Assembly (NCBI RefSeq): GCF_001636425.1
Contig: NZ_KV440953.1
Coordinates: 2,492,847-2,556,846 of the forward strand
Length of the DNA stretch: 64,000 nt
DNA from: Heyndrickxia acidicola
GTDB lineage: Bacteria; Bacillota; Bacilli; Bacillales; Bacillaceae_C
Direction of reading: 5' to 3'
The notes beneath the pieces are model-generated. The model made no database searches, had not been told where the DNA came from, and saw only the letters and a list, made by a program, of their open reading frames with translations. Positions 48,842 to 58,800 of the stretch are shown in pieces. Made by a program: the position numbers and the translations under genes. Each line of letters starts with the position of its first letter. The stretch's first letter is position 1.

Positions 48842-50590
48842 CTAGACATCCAGCTGCTGGATTTGGAACAAATGAAAATAACTTCCCTGTTTTCCCATTA
48901 GCTCTTCATGCCTTCCCATTTCTACAATTCTGCCATGCTCAATCAGAATGATACGATCGGCATGCGTTATAGTCGATAGACGGTGGGCCACGATAAAGGT
49001 TGTTCTGTCCTTAGCCAGTTCTTCTAGCGCCTCCTGTATCAGATGCTCACTTTCCAGATCAAGGGCCGATGTAGCTTCATCAAGAACCAGAATAGGAGGG
49101 TTTTTTAAAAATACCCTGGCTATAGCAATCCGCTGCTTTTGCCCCCCGGAAAGCTTAACACCCCTTTCACCCACCTGTGTATCATAGCCGTCTGGGAGAT
49201 TCAAAATAAATTCATGGGCATTTGCAGCTTTGGCAGCAGCAATTACCTCTTCTTCTGTGGCTCCTGGCCTTCCCAGCATAATATTCGCTCTTACCGATTC
49301 ACTAAATAAGATGTTATCCTGCAGAACCATTCCGATTTTGTCTCTTAGGCTTCTGACCTTGAAATCACGGATATCCGTTCCATCTAATACAATTTTCCCC
49401 TGTGTAACATCATAAAAACGGGGGATCAAACTAACCAGAGAAGACTTTCCGCCTCCGCTCATACCCACCAATGCTACAGTTTCACCCGCTCGAACCTTTA
49501 AGTCCACGTCCTTTAGAACAGGATCCTCCTCTTTATCGTAGGAAAAGCTTACATGCTGAAAGTCCAGCTCCCCTTTTACATGTTTACATTCAACTGCTCC
49601 AGGCTTATCATCAATATCGTATTTTTCATCAATTAGTTCAAACACACGATCCATAGAAGCAAATGCCTGCGTAAGGGTTGTACCAGAATTAACCAGACGG
49701 CGCAGCGGACTGTACAGATTATCAATATAAGCGATAAAAGCTGCCAAAGTTCCGACTGATAAATGCCCATGGATAACCTGATATCCAGCATAAAAGATAA
49801 TAATGAGCGGGGCAATATCTGTAATCGTATTTACTACAGCAAACGATTTGGCTGTCCAACGGGTATGCGTAAGTGCCTTATCCAGGAAGTTGCTGTTCTT
49901 TAACGCAAACTGTTCCTGTTCATGATCTTCAATTGCAAAACTCTTTATAATCGGCATCCCCTGAACCCTTTCATGCAGAAAACCCTGAACCTCTGCGAGA
50001 GCCTGTGACCGATCTCTTGTATATTTACGGAGATTTCCAAAAAAGTATTTAACGGATCCTCCGTACAATGGGAAAACAATAACAGAAATCAACGTTAATC
50101 TTATATCCATCCTGCACATCAAGATGATCGTAATGATAATGGTAATAGAATCAAGCCAAACGTTCATTAATCCTGTAATGACAAAATCCTTTGTCTGCTC
50201 CACATCATTGATTACCCTTGAAATCACTTCACCTGCACGGGTATTGGCATAAAACTTAAAGCTCAGCCTTTGCAAATGAGTAAAAAGACTATCACGGATA
50301 TTATAAAGAACTTTACTTGAAGTCCACTGTGCATAATATTGCCTATAGTACTCTACCGGCGGCCTTACAACAATAAAAATAACCAGCATAACGGTCATCA
50401 CCAATACAAGCTTGGATGACTTTTCTGCAATAGTCATATGATGATTATTAATGATGTCATCAATGACATACTTAATCAGCTGCGGAATCAATAATGGAAT
50501 CCCAAATTTAATAATTCCAATAATGATCGTTCCAATGATTTGAATTCTAAATGGTCTTACAAATTGCAAATACCTTCTCATACTTCCCAC
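48842..50590 (-). CDS. ygaD: ABC exporter, fused permease and ATPase (YgaD)
   Basis: 582 residues: six membrane segments in the first 320, then an ATPase domain with Walker [11 protein letters not shown]-loop LQDNILF, signature LSGGQKQR, Walker [13 protein letters not shown] and H-loop AHRLS. Half-transporter of the MsbA/BmrA multidrug or lipid export type; works as a dimer. No accessory protein nearby, so the substrate is open. The position matches B. subtilis ygaD. Confidence 0.93.
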   Translation of the reverse strand: MGSMRRYLQFVRPFRIQIIGTIIIGIIKFGIPLLIPQLIKYVIDDIINNHHMTIAEKSSKLVLVMTVMLVIFIVVRPPVEYYRQYYAQWTSSKVLYNIRDSLFTHLQRLSFKFYANTRAGEVISRVINDVEQTKDFVITGLMNVWLDSITIIITIILMCRMDIRLTLISVIVFPLYGGSVKYFFGNLRKYTRDRSQALAEVQGFLHERVQGMPIIKSFAIEDHEQEQFALKNSNFLDKALTHTRWTAKSFAVVNTITDIAPLIIIFYAGYQVIHGHLSVGTLAAFIAYIDNLYSPLRRLVNSGTTLTQAFASMDRVFELIDEKYDIDDKPGAVECKHVKGELDFQHVSFSYDKEEDPVLKDVDLKVRAGETVALVGMSGGGKSSLVSLIPRFYDVTQGKIVLDGTDIRDFKVRSLRDKIGMVLQDNILFSESVRANIMLGRPGATEEEVIAAAKAANAHEFILNLPDGYDTQVGERGVKLSGGQKQRIAIARVFLKNPPILVLDEATSALDLESEHLIQEALEELAKDRTTFIVAHRLSTITHADRIILIEHGRIVEMGRHEELMGKQGSYFHLFQIQQLDV

Positions 50591-50724
50591 TCTAAAAACC
50601 TCCGATATTCTCCAATCCTTCTTCTATATTGTACTTCCTCTACCATTGCGTCTGTGGATCCCTTCTCCAACTCTACTCACGCACGATGAACAAATGCTCA
50701 TACTAAATTTTATACTTGTCCATC

Positions 50725-50756
50725 AAAAAAGCCTGTTGACCATAACACCAACAGGC
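50725..50756 (-). terminator. Terminator of ntdP
   Basis: GCCTGTTG and CAACAGGC around a 10-nt loop; TTTTTT follows on the minus strand. Confidence 0.75.
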
Positions 50757-50807
50757 AGAATCTCCATTTAAAAGGTGAACTATTGCTTATAAAAAAACAC
50801 AAAAACA

Positions 50808-51338
50808 CTATTGGCGATAAGTTAAATAACGCTCATACCAGATATCAATAAAATCAGGTGCAAACGGGCCTTTTCGCTGCCTTATCCATCTGACAAGGTT
50901 GTCAACATTCCGTTTTAAAATATGATCTATAACATCAGGATACCCCATTTGTTTGCGATGATACTCATATTCATCCTCATCCAAAAGGGTATAGGTCATA
51001 TCAGGGAAAACCTTGATATCCAAATCATAGTCAATATATTTTAATGCCTCACTGTCATATACAAATGGGGATCCAAGATTGCAATAATAATATATACCAT
51101 CTTCCCGTATCATGCCAATGATATTGAACCAGTGATCCGTATGGAAGTAGCAGATGGCTGGCTCCCTTGTTATCCAAGTCCTTCCGTCCGACTCTGTTAC
51201 AAGCGTTCTGTCGTTTCCCCCGATAACGATAGACTTGGACCCCTTTAAAACGGTAGTCTCCTCCCATATACGATGTATCAGGCCATTATGTTTATAACTA
51301 TGTATTTGTATTTTTTTACCTTCAACTGGAATCCCCAT
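50808..51338 (-). CDS. ntdP: Nucleoside tri-/diphosphatase NtdP (DUF402; YgaC)
   Basis: 176 residues, the same length as B. subtilis YgaC. DUF402 proteins of this branch hydrolyse nucleoside tri- and diphosphates. Conserved-looking segments: [29 protein letters not shown] and [17 protein letters not shown]. The start at 51338 ([19 protein letters not shown]) is set by AAGAAGGGGAGAAG; a 32-codon upstream extension is rejected. It lies between ygaB and ygaD as in B. subtilis. Confidence 0.9.
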   Translation of the reverse strand: MGIPVEGKKIQIHSYKHNGLIHRIWEETTVLKGSKSIVIGGNDRTLVTESDGRTWITREPAICYFHTDHWFNIIGMIREDGIYYYCNLGSPFVYDSEALKYIDYDLDIKVFPDMTYTLLDEDEYEYHRKQMGYPDVIDHILKRNVDNLVRWIRQRKGPFAPDFIDIWYERYLTYRQ

Positions 51339-51563
51339 TTCTTCTCCCCTTCTTTCTTTATTTATTTTTATAGGAGGCCCCGCTTCCAATCCAATTTTTA
51401 GTACGAAAAGCTGGTTATGTATGTGTAGTACCATTTTTTCCTTAATAATATGTATAATACCTGTTTCTAAAGCTTTTCCCTTTTTTAAAACAGGTAATTC
51501 AATCCGTTCCTGTTAAATCATAAAGTTTTTACTATTATAACGGTTTTCAAGGATTTTTAAAAC

Positions 51564-51590
51564 AAAAAGAGCCCATTTCCCAAGGGCTCT
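51564..51590 (-). terminator. Hairpin terminator upstream of ntdP
   Basis: GAGCCC and GGGCTC around 9 nt with TTTTTG on the minus strand. Possibly the terminator of ygaB, with repeat R1 inserted before it. Confidence 0.6.
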
Positions 51591-51592
51591 CT

Positions 51593-51749
51593 AAGCAAAT
51601 CTGTTTTCGCGTAGATTGTTGCTTTAAGTAAAAAGAAAAGTTTCGTTTGTTGTCTGTCTTCTCGGCATCTTTTCGTAAGCAGTTCACAAGTTTTATTCTG
51701 AATTTGGTTTTTTGTATAAAAAGCAACAAAATTTACAAAAAGGGCACTA
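51593..51749 (-). repeat. Dispersed repeat family R1, copy B
   Basis: Minus strand begins GTGCCCTTTTTGTAAATTTT and ends AAAGCAACAATCTACGCGAA, with TTACGAAAAGATGCCGAG in the middle. Small frames here are artefacts of the repeat. Confidence 0.6.
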
Positions 51750-51870
51750 AGCAAAAATCTCTTCTTCAACTGCTTTATTTACCGGTGCAATACAATTTTC
51801 AGCATTATTTCAATATATGACGAAAAGAGATGCCCCAAGGAATTATCCAGATAATGATCCTGTAAAGACT

Positions 51871-52122
51871 TTAAGCGAATAGCTTTTGCTTATGATAGGA
51901 GCGGATCACTTCATCCGTCTGCATTTCAAAGGTTTTTTGTATTTCTTTTAGTTCATTTTTCATTAAGATAATTTCCTTTTTAATGCTGTCCAGCCTTGCG
52001 GATTCCTCCAGCTCCTGAAGTTCTCCCTCAAGCTCTTGGCATCGTTCAATCTCGGATTGCAAGTACAAAAGCTTTTCCATCGTTTTCATTTGGTCCGAGA
52101 CAAGCTCATTGAATGCTTTCAT
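51871..52122 (-). CDS. ygaB: YgaB-like coiled-coil protein (83 aa)
   Basis: 83 residues, almost all helical and highly charged with heptad-like spacing (LYLQSEIERCQELEGELQELEESARLDSIKKEIILMKNEL), so probably a coiled coil. Function unknown. Named from its position between ntdP/ygaC and sspE, as in B. subtilis. Confidence 0.75.
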   Translation of the reverse strand: MKAFNELVSDQMKTMEKLLYLQSEIERCQELEGELQELEESARLDSIKKEIILMKNELKEIQKTFEMQTDEVIRSYHKQKLFA

Positions 52123-52243
52123 TGCTACAAACCACCCTTTTCATTAGCCCTTTTATACATCAATTCGCTCAGAAATAAAAAATCCCTTTGACTAGTTATG
52201 TCATAAAAATAATGCTTTTGTCGAAATAGGAATCTGGCAATAA

Positions 52244-52397
52244 GAAAAGCGCAAGCGCCTTGCTCATCGGTGTACAGATTTCAGAGTCTTCGACTGAGAT
52301 AAAGGAATCAAAGCGAGGCCGCTCACGAGCTGACATTGACTTATCGTAGGGAGGAGACGTAGAAATCTGCTAGCCGATAGACGCTGGAGCTAGACAA
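52244..52397 (+). repeat. R3 Bacillaceae repeat, copy 1
   Basis: Starts GAAAAGCGCAAGCGCC, contains GACTTATCGTAGGGAGGAG and ends GCTGGAGCTAGACAA. A 150-bp relative lies at 54337. Confidence 0.8.
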
Positions 52398-52403
52398 ACA
52401 TTA

Positions 52404-52431
52404 AAAGGGCACCATCTGATAGGTGCCCTTT
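52404..52431 (-). terminator. Terminator of sspE
   Basis: AAAGGGCACC and GGTGCCCTTT, a perfect 10-bp stem with an 8-nt loop, 9 bp after the stop codon. Confidence 0.85.
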
Positions 52432-52439
52432 CTTCATGC

Positions 52440-52733
52440 TTATTGTTGGCCGAATTTGCCAGCATTTTGAGACTTGCGAGATTCAGCTTGTTGGTTTTGT
52501 TGTTTTACTTTTTGAACGCTAGTTTCACTTCCGAACTCAGTTCCGTATTGGCCTTGAGATTTTTGTTGGCCTTGTGCAGAACGAGCGTTTTGCTGTCTTA
52601 CTTCTTGAGCGTTTGTTTCACTTCCGAACTCAGTTCCGTATTGGCCTTGAGCGCCTTGTGAAGATTGTGCATTTTGTTGTTTTACTTTTGATACGTTAGT
52701 ACCTGCTTGAGTTTTTCCCATTTCTTTTGCCAT
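52440..52733 (-). CDS. sspE: Gamma-type small acid-soluble spore protein
   Basis: 97 residues, Gln/Asn/Ala/Gly-rich. Two internal repeats each carry QGQYGTEFGSET followed by VRQQNARSAQ or VKQQNQQAE, and FGSET contains the site that spore protease GPR cleaves in gamma-SASP. It stores amino acids in the spore core for germination. ATG 52733 follows GGAGGTGATTACA; the 11-codon upstream extension is rejected. Sporulation (SigG) control is expected, but I cannot fit a convincing SigG promoter to the upstream bases. Confidence 0.95.
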   Translation of the reverse strand: MAKEMGKTQAGTNVSKVKQQNAQSSQGAQGQYGTEFGSETNAQEVRQQNARSAQGQQKSQGQYGTEFGSETSVQKVKQQNQQAESRKSQNAGKFGQQ

Positions 52734-52841
52734 TGTAATCACCTCCACGTAAATTAATGTAACCAAAGCCGGAGGTGCTTATGTGTTTTTTCGACAAAAA
52801 ATAAAAAGAATAAATTGGGAATTGTTACTTGCTGAAAGAAT

Positions 52842-53035
52842 AAGGCTTTCGTTATAACGCTCTGTTGTTTTTTAGTTCATTTTACATTAAAGAAAGGAAA
52901 CCAAAGCAAACTTGTTTGCTTTGGTTTCCTTTCTCTTTACTGTATTTTCAGCTGAGCTGAAAGGCGTCTGAAACGGCAGTTTCACACGAATGGCTAAAAA
53001 ACGAGCAGTTTTCAACATAGAACTTTAACATAGCC
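52842..53035 (+). repeat. R2 repeat split by an inverted repeat
   Basis: The left half AAGGCTTTCGTTATAACGCT/CTGTTGTTTTTTAGTTCAT and the right half (GCTGAAAGGCGTCTGAAACG ... AACGAGCAGTTTTCAACATAG ... CATAGCC) belong to family R2. Between them sits the 21-bp hairpin at 52891-52934. Confidence 0.6.
52891..52934. terminator. Very strong hairpin, probable fabL terminator
   Basis: AGAAAGGAAACCAAAGCAAA(C) and its exact complement (21-bp arms) with a 2-nt loop. T-rich sequence flanks it on both strands. Confidence 0.75.
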
Positions 53036-53059
53036 TATTTTTTAAAAAAGAAACCTTTT

Positions 53060-53809
<750 letters not shown>

Positions 53810-53961
53810 TTATACACACCATCCTTCACTTTTAAATAGTTCTATTGTACAGATAGAAGGAATGAATCACAAACATTGAGGGAATATAAACAGAGAAAAA
53901 CCGTTCACATATGCTTTTTCCTTTTAATTTTGCCGTGTTAATCTTGCCTTTTGAATTTCGC

Positions 53962-54060
53962 TTCAGGAGCAGGGGAGCCTTCTTCTTGCATGCTTCTGAG
54001 AGGTATCCACCTAAAACGATTCCCCTAACCAGGAGTCTCGCTTTTCATCTCCAATCAACA
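53962..54060 (-). repeat. Decayed GC-rich repeat (same type as 15955)
   Basis: Minus strand GCGAGACTCCTGGTTAGGGG ... GAAGGCTCCCCTGCTCCTGAAGC resembles the 15955 repeat. It lies in the 53810-54145 gap; nothing else is seen there. Confidence 0.35.
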
Positions 54061-54145
54061 TATGTCTCAAATTAACATTAATCTGTAACAGAGCCTTTAA
54101 TTTAATCAGCTTAGGCCATGATCAGGCCCGAAAGGAGTTTTCAAT

Positions 54146-54331
54146 ATGCATGATGGACGCGATATGACGGAGCTATCAATGATTTCAATAACGGATTGGT
54201 CTGAGGAAGAGCTTTCCTTCTTTCATTATTCCCTGCAGCAGATGGTTCCTTATCTGAATGCAGAAGGCCAAACCATTCACAGGGAAATAATAGAGGAAAT
54301 TGAAAAGCGGGGAGGATTTAATCACGGTTAA
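54146..54331 (+). CDS. Small cytoplasmic protein (61 aa), possible YfhS equivalent
   Basis: 61 residues, acidic, ending EEIEKRGGFNHG. AAAGGAG lies 9 nt before the ATG at 54146. Its position between fabL and the glt/mutY region suggests the gene called yfhS in B. subtilis, but the sequence alone does not settle it. Function unknown. Confidence 0.6.
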   Translation: MHDGRDMTELSMISITDWSEEELSFFHYSLQQMVPYLNAEGQTIHREIIEEIEKRGGFNHG

Positions 54332-54336
54332 GTCAA

Positions 54337-54486
54337 GAAAAGCGGAAGCGCCTTGACCATCGGCGTACGGATTTCCTAGTCTTCAACTGAGATAAAGGAA
54401 ACACAGCGAGGCTTTTCACAAGCTGATGTTGACTTATCGTAGGGAGGAGACGTAGAAATCCGATAGGCGCTAAAGCTGGACAAAGA
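54337..54486 (+). repeat. R3 Bacillaceae repeat, copy 2
   Basis: GAAAAGCGGAAGCGCC at the start, GACTTATCGTAGGGAGGAG in the middle, AAGCTGGACAAAG at the end; about 75-80% like the copy at 52244 by eye. Confidence 0.8.
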
Positions 54487-54514
54487 TTAAATTGGTTAAA
54501 CAATTTTCAAAAAA

Positions 54515-54620
54515 AGTCTTCATTAAACGACACTGTTGTTTTTTAGCTCACGCCTTTCAGCTAAGCTGAAAGGCGTGAAACGATAGTTTCACACGAATGC
54601 ACTTTAAACTGCAGACTAAC
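54515..54620 (+). repeat. R2 repeat with nested palindromes
   Basis: CACGCCTTTCAGCT (54549-54562) and AGCTGAAAGGCGTG (54564-54577) are perfect 14-bp arms around one base. GTGAAAC/GTTTCAC (54575-54592) is a second stem next to it. This is the best preserved palindrome of the family. Confidence 0.7.
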
Positions 54621-54795
54621 AGATAATTATTGGAAATAAACTCCTAATAAATAAGAAGGATTTTATCGTGATTTCCATTAATCACATCTAATTCCTATCA
54701 ATAGCTGGCAAGCTAAGAATTTTTTTTATCTAGATTCCTTTCATTGGCCATGCACCATTGAAAGGAGCCCAAATACAATATCGTAGCGCCCAGAT

Positions 54796-55701
54796 TTAAA
54801 GCTGAAATCTGTATAGACGGTCATAAAAGGCTTTTAAGAATTGGTAAAGGAGCTGTTCGGAGGGGGCAAGTTTTCTTGTGTTCGGGGTAATGAGACCTAC
54901 AGATCGTGCAAATTTTGCATCACTAATTTCAGCAGTTACAACACCTCCAGGCAAATGACTGGCAAGCGCAAGTTCTGGCAGAATAGCAATTCCGATTCCT
55001 GCTGAAACCAACCCTTTAATTGTATCCATATCCTCTCCTTCAAAAGCAATGGCAGGTTCAAATCCTGCCTGCTCACACGCTTTATCAAGAAATTGGCGAA
55101 TGGGCAAACCCGCTCGGAAAGTCACAAAGCGTTCTGAACGCAGCTGCCCAACTCGGATAGAATGCTGCTGTGCAAGAGGATGATGTTCCGGCATTAAAAG
55201 CAGAATTTTTTCAGTAAATAAAATATCCCCTTTTACTAATGGCTCATCCTGGGGAACAGGAGCTGCAAAGGCAATATCAACTTCACCCCGTTCCATCAGC
55301 TTTAACAGGTAGCCTTGCGTCCCTTGCAGCAGCTGAAATTGCAAATTAGGATGCATTTCCTTAAATTGTGAAAATACCATAGAAAAGGTTTGAACCGATA
55401 AACCTGTTGAAAATCCCAGCTTTAATACTCCTGCATTAGGATTTAAATATTCCTCCACTTTTTTCTTGGCTTTATCCAGCTCAAGTAATACCAGCTCCGC
55501 ATGTTCAAGAAAGGTTTTGCCGATTGGCGTTAATTGGACATTTCTGCCTTCCCTGTAAAAAAGCGTGACTCCCAGCTCTGCTTCGAGCAGAGAGATTTGC
55601 CTGCTCACCGCCGATTGTGCTATATGCATTTCTTCAGCAGCCTTCGTTACATGCTCACGCTTTGCTACCTCAATAAAGTATATCAATTGGCGTAATTCCA
55701 C
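54796..55701 (-). CDS. gltC: LysR-family activator of glutamate synthase
   Basis: 301 residues. LysR helix-turn-helix at the N-terminus (VTKAAEEMHIAQSAVSRQISLLEAELGVTLFYREGRNVQLT), then the effector domain. Close in sequence to B. subtilis GltC as I remember it, and divergent from gltA as in that species. GltC activates gltAB and responds to 2-oxoglutarate and glutamate. The 133-bp gap to gltA holds an AATCT-TT-AGATT palindrome that fits a GltC box. Confidence 0.92.
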   Translation of the reverse strand: MELRQLIYFIEVAKREHVTKAAEEMHIAQSAVSRQISLLEAELGVTLFYREGRNVQLTPIGKTFLEHAELVLLELDKAKKKVEEYLNPNAGVLKLGFSTGLSVQTFSMVFSQFKEMHPNLQFQLLQGTQGYLLKLMERGEVDIAFAAPVPQDEPLVKGDILFTEKILLLMPEHHPLAQQHSIRVGQLRSERFVTFRAGLPIRQFLDKACEQAGFEPAIAFEGEDMDTIKGLVSAGIGIAILPELALASHLPGGVVTAEISDAKFARSVGLITPNTRKLAPSEQLLYQFLKAFYDRLYRFQL

Positions 55702-55720
55702 TACTCCACCTCAAACGTTC

Positions 55721-55733
55721 TAATCTTTAGATT
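55721..55733. promoter_or_regulatory. Candidate GltC-binding palindrome
   Basis: AATCTTTAGATT in the gltC-gltA gap; a second half site, TAGATTA, lies about 35 bp closer to gltA. LysR-type activators often bind such paired sites. Confidence 0.45.
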
Positions 55734-55834
55734 GTTTTCATCTTTATTATATATTGTATAGATTAATTAACATAAAGTAAAATTTGAATCATCACACTTT
55801 TCGGACAGAATTTGTTATGGAAGGAATGTTTGAA

Positions 55835-58800
55835 ATGAGACTAAACTTACAAAATCAGCATACCACCGGGCTTTACCGTCCACAATATGAGCATGATGCC
55901 TGCGGTATTGGCTTTTATGCAGATATAAAAGGACGTCCTTCTCATGAAATTATTACGACTGCTCTGGAAATGCTTGCGAGGCTGGATCACCGTGCCGGTA
56001 AAAGCTCAGACAATGAAAGCAGTGACGGAGCAGGAATTCTTCTGCAGATTCCTCACGAATTTTTCATCAAAGCCTGCCCCTTTCCACTCCCCGAACAAGG
56101 CAGCTATGCTGCTGGAATGCTTTTTATGCCGCAGGATTACCAACTGCAGAAGGACATTTTAGCCGCTTGGAAAAAGGAAGCAGGCTCTTTAGGGCTCTCT
56201 TTTATAGGTGAAAGAGCAGTGCCTGTAAATCCCAATGTAATAGGTACAGCCGCCAGGAAAGCCCAGCCGCAGATCACTCAGGTTTTCCTGGAGCCATGTT
56301 CAGCACTAGAAGAAACACTTTTTCAGAAGAAGCTTTATCTGTTGAGGAAAAAGGTAGAGAAGCAGTTTCCTTCTATTTTATATGTAGCGAGCCTTTCCAA
56401 TCAAACGATTGTGTATAAGGGGATGCTTTCTGCCGAGCAGCTGCCTTTATTTTATCCTGATCTTGGCATGGAATTATTTAGTTCTTCCATCGCATTAATT
56501 CATTCGCGCTTCAGCACGAACACTTTTCCCAGCTGGGACCGTGCACACCCCAACAGGATGCTGGCACATAATGGTGAAATTAACACCATCAAAGGAAATG
56601 AAAACTGGTTCAATGCAAAGACAGCTTTATTGGCAGAAGAACTTACAGACCTTCCAATTGAAGAGATCACCCCTATCATACAGCCTGGCGGAAGCGATTC
56701 CGCTATGTTCGATAATGTATTGGAATTTATCACTCTAAATGGGATTTCTTTGGCCCGTTCGATCATGATGATGGTGCCGGAGCCATGGGAGCAGCAAAAT
56801 GATATGCCCCCTTTCCTTAAAGCCTTTTACCAGTATCACAGCCAATTGATGGAGCCGTGGGACGGACCAATGGCACTCGGCTTTACAAATGGAAAACAAA
56901 TTGGGGCAACACTCGACCGGAATGGGCTGCGTCCAGGAAGATATTATCTAACAAAGGATGATAAGGTGATCTTTTCCTCTGAGGTGGGGGTAGTCGACAT
57001 TCCCGATGAGATGATTCTGGAAAGGCGCAGCCTTAAGCCTGGAGAACTCCTGTTTGTTGACACCGAGCAGGGACGTATTCTTTCGAATGAAGAACTCAAA
57101 ACCCTTGTCAGTACTCAAGAACCATACAGTGAATACAGCGAAAGCTCCGTTCTCACCCTTAACAGCAAAAAAGAACGCCTTGCCGCTCTTCCCGGACATC
57201 AGCCAGAACAGCTCCTATACCTTCAAAGGGTGTTTGGATATACGTATGAAGAAGTGACAAAATCCATTAAACCTATGGCAGAGGAAATGAAGGAAGCCAC
57301 TGGTTCCATGGGTCTGGACACACCTTTAGCTGTTTTGTCAGAGAGGCCGCAGCTTCTCTATCATTATTTTAAACAGGGATTCTCCCAGGTTACAAATCCG
57401 CCAATTGATGCCCTAAGAGAAGAATGTGTCATTTCCACTTTAACGTGGCTGGGAGCACAGTCCTCCTTTCTTCGTCGCAGTGAAATGGACAATAAACGCA
57501 TTCTATTGGAACACCCATTCCTTGATACCGAGAGCTTTTTTGCAATCCAAAACAAACAAATTAAAGCAGCTGAAATAAAGATAGCCTATTCAGCAGCTGA
57601 TGGAGAAACCCGTTTAAGAACTGCATTAGAAGAGCTCTTTACGCAGGCAGAAGAAGCGATTGAAAAAGGCGCTGCCCTTCTTATCTTATCAGACCGGCTG
57701 AATGATACGCTGGACGTTCCAATGCCGGCTTTACTTGCAACATCTGCCCTCCATCATTATTTAATAAAAAAAGGATTACGGACAAAGGCAAGCTTAATTC
57801 TGGATTCCGGGGAGCCCCGCGATCCACACCATATGGCCATGCTGCTTGGATACGGAGCGGATGCCATCCACCCCTATTTAGCGTTTGAAACACTTAGAAG
57901 TCTTGTCCAGGAGAAGCACTTGTCCTGTTCGTACAAAGAGGCAGTACAGCATTATCTCCATGCTGTATTAAACGGTGTTGTAAAAATTATGTCCAAAGTG
58001 GGCATTTCGGCCATCCAAAGCTATCGTGGTGCTAAAACCTTTGAAGCCATTGGAATATCAAGCGAAGTTACGGAACTCTATTTCACAGGAACCCCGAGCC
58101 AAATAAGCGGGATTGGATTGAATGAAATTGCCGCCGAATCACTCTCCCGCTATCAGCAGGCTTTAAATGGTTTTAAAATTGCTGACCCAGCATTAGAAAC
58201 AGGAAGCGAGCTTCAATGGCGGAAGGAAGGCGAACATCATCAATTCAATCCTTTAATCATTCATACACTGCAGCGTGCCGCACGTACCAATGATAAAGAA
58301 GTTTATAAGAAATTTACAGAGATGCAGCAAACCGGTCCTTTTACGACCATCCGCAGCTTACTTACTTTAAAGAGCAGCCGACAGCCAATCGAATTGGAGG
58401 AAGTAGAGTCGATTGAAGTCATTTTTAAACGCTTTAAATCAGGAGCGATGTCATATGGTTCTTTAAGTAAAGAAGCACATGAAGCATTAGCCATCGCAAT
58501 GAACAGAATCGGAGGAAAAAGTAACAGCGGCGAGGGCGGCGAAGAGGATAGCCGTTATACACTCGATGAAAATGGAGACTCTCGACGGAGTGCCATTAAA
58601 CAGGTTGCCTCGGGCCGTTTCGGTGTTACAAGCCACTATTTAACAGAATCCGATGAAATTCAAATTAAAATGGCACAAGGAGCAAAGCCGGGTGAAGGCG
58701 GCCAGCTCCCCGGAAGCAAAGTATATCCTTGGATTGCTGAAGTAAGGAGATCCACACCAGGAGTAGGGCTTATCTCCCCTCCTCCCCACCATGATATTTA

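Noticed and set aside
51547-51769. Two 60-70 codon minus-strand frames
   Set aside because: They lie wholly in a terminator and repeat R1.
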